A stretch of 14,234 bases of DNA from Nitrososphaeria archaeon (GCA_029775955.1 JARVJW010000028.1:1-14234); one strand, 5' to 3'; positions 6,834 through 13,646 are shown, counted from the first letter of the stretch. Translations and numbers: made by a program. The notes: a model not told the origin generated them from the sequence alone.

Positions 6834-7343
6834 ATGGAAAGGGAGGTAAAGTTAAGGGTTAAAGATAGAGCGCTTCTCCTTGAAAGGCTGAGCAAACTTG
6901 GGGCCAAGCTTGTAAGTCACAGAGAACAACAAGATTACTACCTGGACAACGGTTCGCTGCACAGCAGAGGTGAGTCATTGAGGGTGAGGCATGACGGGGA
7001 CAAGTGCTATTTGACATTTAAGGGAAAACTTATCAACGATGAATTAAAGCTTAGGGAGGAGCTCGAAGTCTCGGTGGGAAACTGCAGTGCAGCTCTTGAA
7101 ATAATGGGCCACCTTGGCTTTGTTAAAAAGATTACTGTAAAAAAAGTGAGGGAAAGCTACATGTTAAAAGATATAATGATCGAAGTCGACCAGGTTGATG
7201 AACTTGGGGATTTTATTGAAGTTGAGCTAAGGAATGAAATGCAGGTCAAGGAAATCAAAGAACTTGCAGATAAATTAGTTGTTGAATGGATTCCAATAAA
7301 GGTAGGTTATGCAGACATGCTACTGGAGCTCAGGAAACCTTAG
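6834..7343 (+). CDS. CYTH-domain protein (CyaB class IV adenylate cyclase-like / triphosphatase superfamily)
   Basis: A 169-residue triphosphate tunnel metalloenzyme. The hallmark ExExK motif is at the very N-terminus (EREVKLRV: Glu2, Glu4, Lys6), where metal and triphosphate bind. Then come QQDYYLDN, ESLRVRHDG, CYLTFKGK and LREELE, which supply the alternating basic and acidic residues of the tunnel, and later IEVDQVDELGDFIEVEL. This order matches the CyaB subgroup. Members may be adenylate cyclases, thiamine triphosphatases or general triphosphatases; the archaeal ones are mostly untested, so the substrate is open. It starts at ATG 6834, divergent from tldD and sharing its TATA box. Its last 14 bases overlap the convergent MIP18-family gene. 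Confidence 0.88.
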   Translation: MEREVKLRVKDRALLLERLSKLGAKLVSHREQQDYYLDNGSLHSRGESLRVRHDGDKCYLTFKGKLINDELKLREELEVSVGNCSAALEIMGHLGFVKKITVKKVRESYMLKDIMIEVDQVDELGDFIEVELRNEMQVKEIKELADKLVVEWIPIKVGYADMLLELRKP

Positions 7344-7665
7344 GGCTGTCCTTGCCAGCACCGCTCATTGCCTCCTTAACCGATTCATTTATTTCATCTG
7401 CCATGTAGTGGTCAAGTAACTTGAAGTTTACAGCCTTGACGTTTTCAACCTTTTTTATTGCGTCAATTACATCCGTTGACAGCTGATATGCAAGCATTGC
7501 TGGGCACGCGGGGGTTGTCATCCTGACTTCAACATTGACAGTGCCGTCATCATCAAGTTCAAGCTTCTGAACCAGGTTAAGGTCCATTATCGATACGCCA
7601 ACTTCAGGGTCAATTACATAGGAAAGGTTTTCCCACATCTGGTCAAGCATTTTATCCTTATCCAT
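7330..7665 (-). CDS. MIP18/DUF59 family iron-sulfur cluster assembly protein (SufT/PaaD-like)
   Basis: A 111-residue single-domain DUF59 protein, likely helping iron-sulfur cluster maturation or transfer. Seen: IDPEVGVSIMDLNLV (DPE motif near residue 19, the usual start of the fold), VEVRMTTPACPAM with the conserved reactive Cys near residue 54, and AIKKVENVKAVNFKLL near the end. A polar tail of about 25 residues follows. The ATG at 7665 is listed, but ATG 7650 (MLDQMWENL) is a real alternative, since the TATA-like GTTAAATTGC region (7671-7680; AATTTAA on the minus strand) is centred about 25 bases before it. It lies 48 bases downstream of the S-component gene on the same strand and overlaps the CYTH gene tail to tail by 14 bases. 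Confidence 0.88.
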   Translation of the reverse strand: MDKDKMLDQMWENLSYVIDPEVGVSIMDLNLVQKLELDDDGTVNVEVRMTTPACPAMLAYQLSTDVIDAIKKVENVKAVNFKLLDHYMADEINESVKEAMSGAGKDSPKVS

Positions 7666-7713
7666 TTACAGTTAAATTGCATATGGGCCCTATTATTGTT
7701 TTTGCAAATATTT

Positions 7714-8430
7714 TTACGGTTTCCATGCGTTTCTGGCCTTTATTCCTATTCCGTATCCTATGGCTGCTCCAACCAATGCGAATATGGCATTTTCCATTCC
7801 AGTCAAAACGTTAAGCGCAGGTGGAGCATATACGCCGAAGTTAAAAAGCATGAACTGTGAAACAAGGAACGTGTCTGCAATGGCGACTGCAAAAGTGGCC
7901 CCAAATACCCGTGCTGCAAGCGGTGCCCTAATCCCCAGCACAATTTCTCCTGCAAGGGCCCATGCAAAGTAGAACGGCGTCCAGATCGGGTTAAAGTATG
8001 ATACCATCGATATTATGTAAAACGGTATCATTGTCATCAGCACTGAGCCAGGCTTTCCAATCACAGCTATGAGGGCCGCAATTATAATTCCCTCTGGCAA
8101 GTATATAAGCAGACCATTGATGATCCAGCTGATGGGTGGAGTGTACCAAACAAAAGACGGCGCATAGGAGGTGAGCCACTCGGCCGCGTACAGCAGAACC
8201 CCAAACGTCACCGAAATTGTTATCAGCTTTAGGTCAACCTGTGTGGAAAACTTCTCGTGAACCATAACCGCGGCACCAGCAAGCACTATGACCGTGGATT
8301 CTGCAAGCGTCAACCACACAGCCCCAAATTTGTTAACGGGATACCACAGAAAAATTGAGTACGCAAGCGCAGCCATAACTGCAACTAGAACAAGGTCGAA
8401 GGCAACCACTTTAATTGTTCCAGATATCAT
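7714..8430 (-). CDS. Multi-pass membrane protein, candidate ECF transporter S (substrate-binding) component
   Basis: A 238-residue hydrophobic protein with roughly six to eight membrane segments (about 7-28, 38-57, 66-84, 100-124, 128-146, 150-165, 172-192 and 214-232) and a short basic C-terminus. I do not recognise a specific substrate family. The call rests on topology and on its position directly divergent from an EcfA-type double ATPase and EcfT, which need an S component. The KPG motif (126-128) and the segment AWALAGEIVLGI vaguely recall the YkoE (thiamine/HMP) type, which also pairs with a fused double ATPase, but this is weak. I choose ATG 8430: it lies 26 bases from a TATA element, whereas ATG 8445 would place a palindromic operator inside the coding region. 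Confidence 0.75.
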   Translation of the reverse strand: MISGTIKVVAFDLVLVAVMAALAYSIFLWYPVNKFGAVWLTLAESTVIVLAGAAVMVHEKFSTQVDLKLITISVTFGVLLYAAEWLTSYAPSFVWYTPPISWIINGLLIYLPEGIIIAALIAVIGKPGSVLMTMIPFYIISMVSYFNPIWTPFYFAWALAGEIVLGIRAPLAARVFGATFAVAIADTFLVSQFMLFNFGVYAPPALNVLTGMENAIFALVGAAIGYGIGIKARNAWKP

Positions 8431-8447
8431 GGATGGATCATCCATCC
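8431..8447. promoter_or_regulatory. Palindromic operator candidate in the divergent ECF transporter promoter
   Basis: GGATGGAT-C-ATCCATCC is a perfect inverted repeat with 8-base arms and a one-base centre. It sits between the shared TATA element (8451-8460) and the S-component start at 8430. A dimeric repressor bound here would cover the transcription start of the S gene and the upstream side of the ATPase promoter, allowing coordinate control. Confidence 0.55.
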
Positions 8448-8450
8448 AAA

Positions 8451-8460
8451 TATTTATTAA
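8451..8460. promoter_or_regulatory. TATA element between the S-component and ECF ATPase genes
   Basis: TATTTATTAA is centred near 8456, which is 26 bases from GTG 8482 on the plus strand and 26 bases from ATG 8430 on the minus strand. Both directions read as TATA-like (TTTATTAA forward, TAATAAAT reverse). The arrangement mirrors the tldD/CYTH gap. Confidence 0.5.
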
Positions 8461-8481
8461 ACCTTTTGGTAAACAACTTTT

Positions 8482-9726
8482 GTGCTATCAATAAACAACT
8501 TTAAATTTAAATTTGAGGGTTGTCAAGAAAATTTGTTAAATGATATAAGCTGGGATTTAAATGCAGGGGAGATAGGCCTGTTACGGGGGGCAACTGGCTC
8601 TGGAAAGAGCACCCTGCTTTACGCAGTATCCGGATTCACAGGTAAATACATCGATGGTATAACAGGTGGGAGTATTATGGTAAATGGTGTTGAACCCTCA
8701 AGGGCCCTCAGGGAAGGAATTATATACTATGTTCCACAGGAACCAACAAATTCGTTTGTAGGATATGACGTAATAACTGAACTCATGTGGAGGGGGGCGG
8801 AAAGGGGAGAGGCAGTGCAGGTTGCGAAAGGGCTTGGCATTGATCACCTGCTGAACAGGCACGTGTACAGGCTTTCAGGTGGTGAAGCTCAGAAGGTTGC
8901 AATAGCTGCTGCCTTGCTTGGAAGGTACAAGGTTGTGCTTTTTGACGAGCCCCTTGCAAACCTTGATGCTACATCAAGGGCTGGCTTTGTCAACCTGTTG
9001 AAGGAGCTCAAGGATAATGGCCTGACTGTGATTGTAGCTGAGCACAGAGCCAGCTACCTTAAAGGAATAGCTGACAGGGAACTGGTTCTTAAAAGCAAAA
9101 ACAACGCCGCACAGGGGGAACTTCACGTTCCTGCAATAAGGAGCCACGGTGCTGCACTTAAGGTAAGCCACTTGAACTTTTCATATGATAACTTAAGGCC
9201 AGTTCTCAGGGACATGAACCTAGAGGTCAATGGCGGGGAAGTAGTTGCGCTCCTTGGTGAAAATGGCTCCGGCAAGAGCACCATGCTAAAGATAATTGTT
9301 GGTATGATTAAAGCTCACGGCGTTGAAAGGAACTATAAATCAGTTGGGTTTTCACTTCAGACCCCTGAGCTTCAGTTCCTGGAAGATACTGTGGAAAAGG
9401 AAGTTAAATATAATGGGAAAGGGATGGCGTACAGGCAAATCGTTAACTTCCTTGGGCTTGAGAGAAAGCTTAGCCAGCTCCCGCATTCCCTTAGCAGGGG
9501 GGAGCGCGTCAGAGTTGCTGTCGCTTCAGCATCGTCCATGATGCCAGACCTTATGGTGCTAGATGAGCCAACCGAGGGCCAGGACCCGGCCGGATTAAGA
9601 ATGATGGGTTCACTTGTCAGGGCAATGGGGGAAGCAGGATCAGGGGTAATTGTAATAACCCAGGAACCTGAGTTCGCCAGGGAATACAGTGACAGAGTAG
9701 TGGAAGTTGGTGTTGCATCGTCTTGA
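8482..9726 (+). CDS. ECF transporter fused double ATPase (EcfA-EcfA' type)
   Basis: 414 residues with two complete ABC ATPase domains in tandem, powering import by an energy-coupling factor transporter. Domain 1: Walker A GATGSGKS (36-43), Q-loop PQEPTNSF, signature LSGGE (131-135), Walker B VVLFDEP (151-157), switch His188. Domain 2: Walker A GENGSGKS (259-266), LQTPELQFL, signature LSRGE (337-341), Walker B LMVLDEP (357-363), then TEGQDPAG, and VITQE where a switch His is expected (Gln394). The fused layout resembles YkoD and other archaeal ECF ATPases. GTG 8482 is set by the TATA element; the first strand (INNFKFKFEG) starts right after it. It overlaps ecfT by four bases (TTGA). Confidence 0.92.
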   Translation: MLSINNFKFKFEGCQENLLNDISWDLNAGEIGLLRGATGSGKSTLLYAVSGFTGKYIDGITGGSIMVNGVEPSRALREGIIYYVPQEPTNSFVGYDVITELMWRGAERGEAVQVAKGLGIDHLLNRHVYRLSGGEAQKVAIAAALLGRYKVVLFDEPLANLDATSRAGFVNLLKELKDNGLTVIVAEHRASYLKGIADRELVLKSKNNAAQGELHVPAIRSHGAALKVSHLNFSYDNLRPVLRDMNLEVNGGEVVALLGENGSGKSTMLKIIVGMIKAHGVERNYKSVGFSLQTPELQFLEDTVEKEVKYNGKGMAYRQIVNFLGLERKLSQLPHSLSRGERVRVAVASASSMMPDLMVLDEPTEGQDPAGLRMMGSLVRAMGEAGSGVIVITQEPEFAREYSDRVVEVGVASS

Positions 9727-10517
9727 TAAACATACCTGAAGAGGGAAGCAGCCTGGGTGGCGTTCCTTTTAAGTTAAAGGTCATAATGCTGGCTTTAACG
9801 TCAACGTTTGCCCTAGTATGTTGGAACCCGTATCTCCTCGTTGCAGGGCTTGCCCTCAGTTCACTCCCAGTTCTGTCAGTGAAATCAAAGAAAGCACTGG
9901 TTAGCTCAGTAAAGCTGTTCCTGCTCCTTTCAATTTCTTTCATCATTTCTCAGTCATTGTTCTACTGGGGTGTTTACTCCGGTGAAAGGGTTACCGTTTT
10001 GCTGTACATATTTGGGCCCGGAACAAATCCCATAGTTGACGCTCTGACGATGGGCAGGGGCATTGTAATAACAGTGCAGGGAATTTACTGGGGCATTGAG
10101 TCAGCTGCCAAGTTCGGCATAACGTACTTTTCCGCGCTTGGGGTCCTGTACACGACAAGGCCTTCGCATATACTTGAAACCGTCTATGGCACAAGGTTAC
10201 CCCAGTTCATAAAGCTGAGCACAATAGCGACATTCAGGGTGTTGCCTGTAATGGTTGAGGACATGGAGGCTGTTATATCTGTTGCAAGGGCACGAAGGCC
10301 GGCTGGGCTGAGGAAGAGGCTTGTTGAACCTTTCACTGTGGTAAGGTCAATGGTCTTTAATTCAGTGAAAAGGGCTTATCACCTTTCAATGGCGCTTGAA
10401 ATAAGGGGGACTCCAAGGATTAGGATGGATGGGGAGAAAGGAAACAGGTTCATGACTATTATAATTGCGGCATATGCATTCATTTTCATATTGCTCATAA
10501 TTGCAAGTGTTTACTGA
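9723..10517 (+). CDS. ecfT: ECF transporter transmembrane component EcfT
   Basis: A 264-residue membrane scaffold that joins the ATPases to the S component. Hydrophobic segments lie at about 18-50, 64-83, 130-145, 165-178 and 244-262. Two cytoplasmic arginine motifs, which in EcfT proteins contact the ATPases, are seen: SVARARRPAG (186-195) and MALEIRGTPR (223-232). The start is TTG at 9723, overlapping the ATPase stop as TTGA, with a GGTG sequence 10 bases upstream as a possible SD. Together with the divergent membrane gene this completes an ECF importer; the substrate, probably a vitamin or metal, cannot be read from the sequence. It ends 16 bases before the convergent SMC operon. Confidence 0.88.
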   Translation: MINIPEEGSSLGGVPFKLKVIMLALTSTFALVCWNPYLLVAGLALSSLPVLSVKSKKALVSSVKLFLLLSISFIISQSLFYWGVYSGERVTVLLYIFGPGTNPIVDALTMGRGIVITVQGIYWGIESAAKFGITYFSALGVLYTTRPSHILETVYGTRLPQFIKLSTIATFRVLPVMVEDMEAVISVARARRPAGLRKRLVEPFTVVRSMVFNSVKRAYHLSMALEIRGTPRIRMDGEKGNRFMTIIIAAYAFIFILLIIASVY

Positions 10518-10533
10518 TGCACAGAACTACCCT

Positions 10534-11091
10534 TCACTGTTTATCAGTTTCGCCCTTTGAGGTTATTATCTCCCTTATGAGGCCAGTGTCATCTATTTCT
10601 AGCTTGCTCCTCCAATCTTTCATTATTAACCCATTTTCTTCCTTTATGTAGCCAAGCCTCTTTAGCTTTGAAATTATCTGATTTACCCTCCATTTGGGAA
10701 GCTTTGCGATTAGGAGCCTTTCCACAGCCTGAACTGGTGCGGCCCCCCCTCTTATTGTAATCTCAGATATCAATATGGCAAGGCCTGCTACTTCCTCAAT
10801 CCTCATCCACCTTGAAAGTTCTAGATCAGACAGGGGTTCCTTTGTCATTATGACGAACCTGGCTCTATCCATGTTTTCAGGTTCATCTTCATCTGGCACA
10901 ACGGCGATCTTCATCCCTAACCCCTCAGCCTGAACAGCTGCAACCTTAATCGCGCTCAAATAATCTTTCCCTAGGTGCTTCTTCAGCTCCCATCCCTTCA
11001 TTCCTGGGATTGATGAAGGCTCTATCAGGAGAAGCTTCAGAACTTTATCTGCCTTTAGCTTTAGTTCTTCGTCGGAAGGTTGCTCAGCCAA
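10534..11091 (-). CDS. Tandem winged-helix, kite-like (ScpB/Nse3-like) subunit of the SMC operon
   Basis: 185 residues from TTG 11091; an upstream TTG at 11124 would give 196. Two winged-helix-like regions are visible: one around WELKKHLGKDYLSAIKVAA (about 34-52), followed by a strand KIAVVPDED, and a second around EEVAGLAILISEITIRGG to QIISKLKRLGYIKEENGLIM (about 99-157). A conserved-looking tail DWRSKLEIDDTGLIREII follows. Two tandem winged helices are the plan of kite proteins (ScpB, MukE, Nse1, Nse3) that bind kleisins in SMC complexes. The second half resembles the MAGE/Nse3 domain by eye. It is the last gene of the SMC operon, overlapping its neighbour by 8 bases with TTG 11091 versus 41 with TTG 11124. 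Role inferred from operon and fold pattern. Confidence 0.7.
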   Translation of the reverse strand: MAEQPSDEELKLKADKVLKLLLIEPSSIPGMKGWELKKHLGKDYLSAIKVAAVQAEGLGMKIAVVPDEDEPENMDRARFVIMTKEPLSDLELSRWMRIEEVAGLAILISEITIRGGAAPVQAVERLLIAKLPKWRVNQIISKLKRLGYIKEENGLIMKDWRSKLEIDDTGLIREIITSKGETDKQ

Positions 11092-11788
11092 GTGGTATCG
11101 CCAGACTCTCAAACTCCCCTTCAACTGGCATGTCTATTATCGTTTCCCCGCTTATCGGATTTCTCCTGATTGAAATCATGCCATTGCTTGAAAGATATGC
11201 TACGTAAAATGCCTTCCGCAACCTCATTATGTCCTTTCCTATAACTTCTTCATATGGTATTGTTCCGCCTTTTAAGCGCTTGCTTAACTCATCGTAAAAT
11301 TCCATAGCTTCGCTTTCAATCTCCTTTTCCATTGGAAAGAACTCTGAGGTTTGCCCTTCAGGCCGCTGGACTGGCCCAAGCCCTTCCCTTCTGCCCCAAG
11401 GCTCAACAAGCCCAAAGTACTCCAGGGCAACGCGTATCCTGTACCTGGAAAGTCTGTGAATTCCAATTGAGGGGTAAGTATGATTTGACGTTATCTGGGC
11501 AATTTTCTTTATGTCCATGGCGCTGAGCTTTTGCCTGAGTAGCTCAGGGTCTAGCTTTAACCCCCTGAGCGCATCTATTACCCAATCCTGCTGTTCCTTG
11601 ACCACCTTTGAAACGGAGTTTATGGCTGCAGATTCCATGTTCAAGCTTTTCTTCTGATCCTTTAACTTGTTCTCGTTTATCTGCGTAAGAAGGCCATTTA
11701 TGTCTATTACAAATGGGTCGCCGCCCCTAGCCAGGAACGTATCCGGTAATTCGATTATCCTCCTTAAGGCGTTCTCCTTTTTGCTCAT
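11084..11788 (-). CDS. Kleisin-like (possibly Nse4-like) subunit of the SMC operon
   Basis: 234 residues. A helical N-terminal part (about 25-95) includes PFVIDINGLLTQINEN and a long amphipathic stretch through VSKVVKEQQDWVIDALRGL. A possible helix-turn-helix follows (LSAMDIKKIAQITSNH...RYRIRVALEYFGLV, 88-127), then a polar linker rich in Gly, Pro and Arg (130-155). The C-terminal winged-helix-like region (175-222) contains AFYVAYLSSNGMISI. A helical N-terminus, loose middle and C-terminal winged helix is the kleisin plan. The C-terminal segment recalls the Nse4 C-terminal domain, where hydrophobic-LSFL-x-x-DG is typical; this is a comparison from memory. Its ATG overlaps the SMC stop in ATGA (11785-11788), with GGTGG about 8 bases upstream as SD. 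Strict coupling to SMC is likely. Confidence 0.7.
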   Translation of the reverse strand: MSKKENALRRIIELPDTFLARGGDPFVIDINGLLTQINENKLKDQKKSLNMESAAINSVSKVVKEQQDWVIDALRGLKLDPELLRQKLSAMDIKKIAQITSNHTYPSIGIHRLSRYRIRVALEYFGLVEPWGRREGLGPVQRPEGQTSEFFPMEKEIESEAMEFYDELSKRLKGGTIPYEEVIGKDIMRLRKAFYVAYLSSNGMISIRRNPISGETIIDMPVEGEFESLAIPLG

Positions 11789-13533
11789 CTGACAACCACC
11801 TTGGATGTGCTCCCTACCTGTGTTTTCTGCACTACAATGTAGTTAATGTCATTGCTGTAAAAGGTTGGGAAGTTTGGAGTTATTACCAAATATTGTGCTT
11901 CTTCATTTTTTATCATGTCATATATTGATTTGATAAATTTTTCCCTGATAAGGGGATCCATGTGCACATCAAACTCATCCAGTGCCCTGAATGGGGATAC
12001 CACGTATGTCTGAACGGCAAGTAAGAACGCTGTTACAGAAGCACTTAATTCTCCACCGCTCTGGGAAAAGCTGTCCAGCGGTATCAGGTCACTGCCCGCA
12101 GAGCTGGCATATAGCCTCAACCCCGCATTTTCCGGGTCATCCTCGTTCTCCAGGACTACCTTTCCACTGAAATTGACCTGGGCCATTATTTCATTATATC
12201 TTTCATTTATTTTGCTTATGGTGTTCCTCATCAGGGACCTCCATTCCTCTGACCTTTTCTTTATTTCCCCCATTGTAATGTCTTTGTTCTTTTTTATGAC
12301 CTCAAGCTTTCCCTGATATTCATCGAGCTTGTCCCTGAACTCCATATATATTTTTTCAGCTTCCTGGTCAACATTTCCCATAACCTTGAGTTGTGCGTTT
12401 GCTGCCCTGATTTCTTCCTCGATATCAGCCTGAAGCCTCTGAGTGCTAGGCCTTTCTCCCCTTGTCCGGCCACGCTGTTCCTCTATCTGCTGAGTGAGGC
12501 CCTGAATCTGGGATTGGTTCTCCCTTATTCCCTTTTCAGCCTCCTTTATCCTGTACTCTGTCACAGAAAGCGTGCCCTTTACGCTCAGCATTTGGTCAAC
12601 TTGCCCTTCAATATCCTTTAAGCCACCAATCAAATCTGACAGTGATTTTTCGTCTCCCTTAAATGCCAGGGCTGCGAGCCTTGAGGCCTTATCGATGGAT
12701 TCTTTCATGGCTCTGCTCATGCCGTTAAGCTGCTCGCTCAGTGAATCTGACTTGCTTTTCATGGAGTTTAGCTCTTCAATCAACCTGCTAACCCTTTCAT
12801 TTATTGACTGTAACGATTTTTCAAGTTTGAACAGCATGCTCCACTCCAGCTCAGCATTGAGGGCTTCAAGTTGCTGCTTCAGGTTTCTAGCCATCACAAG
12901 CTTATCATATTCATCTTTCCATTTATCCAGGGATTCAGTGGCCTTGTTTATCAGGTCCTGGTACTGGCTTTCTTCAGTAAGTATCTTATCCAGCCTGTGC
13001 CTAGCTTCCAGCAGGTTCTCCCTTATTGCCGCTACGCCAAGCGCTTCCTCCACCATTTTTAGCTTATCCGTGGGCTTTACCAATATAAATTCATCAACCA
13101 CGCCCTGAGGCATAAGTATAAGGTAGTTATCAGGGTCAATTCCAACCTTCTTGAGGAGTTCAGTCACTTGGTTTCTGGAGACTTCCCTGTAATCAACTTC
13201 AAACCAGTATGAACCATCCTTTCTGATATACCTGGAAATCATTATCTCATCCTTGTTGTACATGGGAAACGGCCTTTTCCCTGACGATGGCATGTTTTCT
13301 GCTATAAGCGATATTCTCCCTATGCTCTCCCCGCGCTTTACAAGGTCTGCAAGCCTCCTGGACCTTTCTGTATTCAACTGACCCATTGCTAGAGATATCC
13401 CAAGAAGTATTGCACTCTTTCCAGCCCCATTGGGGCCAGTTATAAAGTTAAATCCGTTTTTAAGTTGAATCCTACCATAACGATAGCTCATAAAATTTTC
13501 AAGTATTATTTCCTTAATTATTGACTTAGTCAA
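11785..13533 (-). CDS. Short-armed SMC-family ATPase, Smc5/6-like
   Basis: 582 residues. Head, N-terminal half: ENFMSYRYG, Walker A GPNGAGKS (33-40), an R-loop-like region, and MPQGVVDEFI (141-150). Coiled coil about 165-285, a short Gly-containing break (about 290-325), a returning coil 325-450 with an Arg-rich spot (RGRTRGERP, 354-362) and the typical SMC segment ANAQLKVMGNVDQEAEKIY. Head, C-terminal half: signature SQSGGELSASV (490-500) and Walker B in SPFRALDEFDVHMDP (513-527). No cysteine is present, so no Rad50 zinc hook; the middle is too short for a full hinge. Ordinary SMC proteins have about 1,100-1,200 residues. The first coil rules out a simple ABC transporter. The start is TTG 13533. 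It heads an operon with kleisin-like and kite-like genes. Confidence 0.85.
   Translation of the reverse strand: MTKSIIKEIILENFMSYRYGRIQLKNGFNFITGPNGAGKSAILLGISLAMGQLNTERSRRLADLVKRGESIGRISLIAENMPSSGKRPFPMYNKDEIMISRYIRKDGSYWFEVDYREVSRNQVTELLKKVGIDPDNYLILMPQGVVDEFILVKPTDKLKMVEEALGVAAIRENLLEARHRLDKILTEESQYQDLINKATESLDKWKDEYDKLVMARNLKQQLEALNAELEWSMLFKLEKSLQSINERVSRLIEELNSMKSKSDSLSEQLNGMSRAMKESIDKASRLAALAFKGDEKSLSDLIGGLKDIEGQVDQMLSVKGTLSVTEYRIKEAEKGIRENQSQIQGLTQQIEEQRGRTRGERPSTQRLQADIEEEIRAANAQLKVMGNVDQEAEKIYMEFRDKLDEYQGKLEVIKKNKDITMGEIKKRSEEWRSLMRNTISKINERYNEIMAQVNFSGKVVLENEDDPENAGLRLYASSAGSDLIPLDSFSQSGGELSASVTAFLLAVQTYVVSPFRALDEFDVHMDPLIREKFIKSIYDMIKNEEAQYLVITPNFPTFYSNDINYIVVQKTQVGSTSKVVVR
13521..13533. 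promoter_or_regulatory. Palindrome at the SMC start codon, possible operator
   Basis: TTGACT-T-AGTCAA is a perfect inverted repeat with 6-base arms and a one-base centre, covering exactly the first 13 bases of the SMC coding sequence. A TATA-like element (GATAAATG on the minus strand, 13557-13564) lies about 27 bases upstream, so the palindrome would sit at the transcription start. Confidence 0.35.
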
Positions 13534-13610
13534 CTTCTTTCAGATAATTGCCATTGCATTTATCCTTATCGCCAAGTTTATTTCATGAGCTATTTTCAGC
13601 AAAATATGAC

Positions 13611-13618
13611 AAAAAAAA
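13611..13618 (-). terminator. T-rich terminator candidate downstream of the PadR-like gene
   Basis: On the minus strand a run of eight T follows the PadR-like gene by about 28 bases. An imperfect hairpin with 6-base arms (ACGCCA 13638-13643 and TGGCGT 13653-13658) overlaps the stop codon before it. T-runs alone can end archaeal transcription. This would separate the regulator from the SMC operon. Confidence 0.4.
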
Positions 13619-13646
13619 TTAAATACTTAGGGCTAGCACGCCAAAA

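Noticed and set aside
11092..11124. TTG 11124 as start of the kite-like gene
   Set aside because: It would overlap the upstream gene by 41 bases; TTG 11091 reduces this to 8. Not excluded.
12572..13108. Forward 178-codon Ser/Leu-rich frame inside the SMC gene
   Set aside because: Low-complexity antisense shadow of the coiled-coil coding region.
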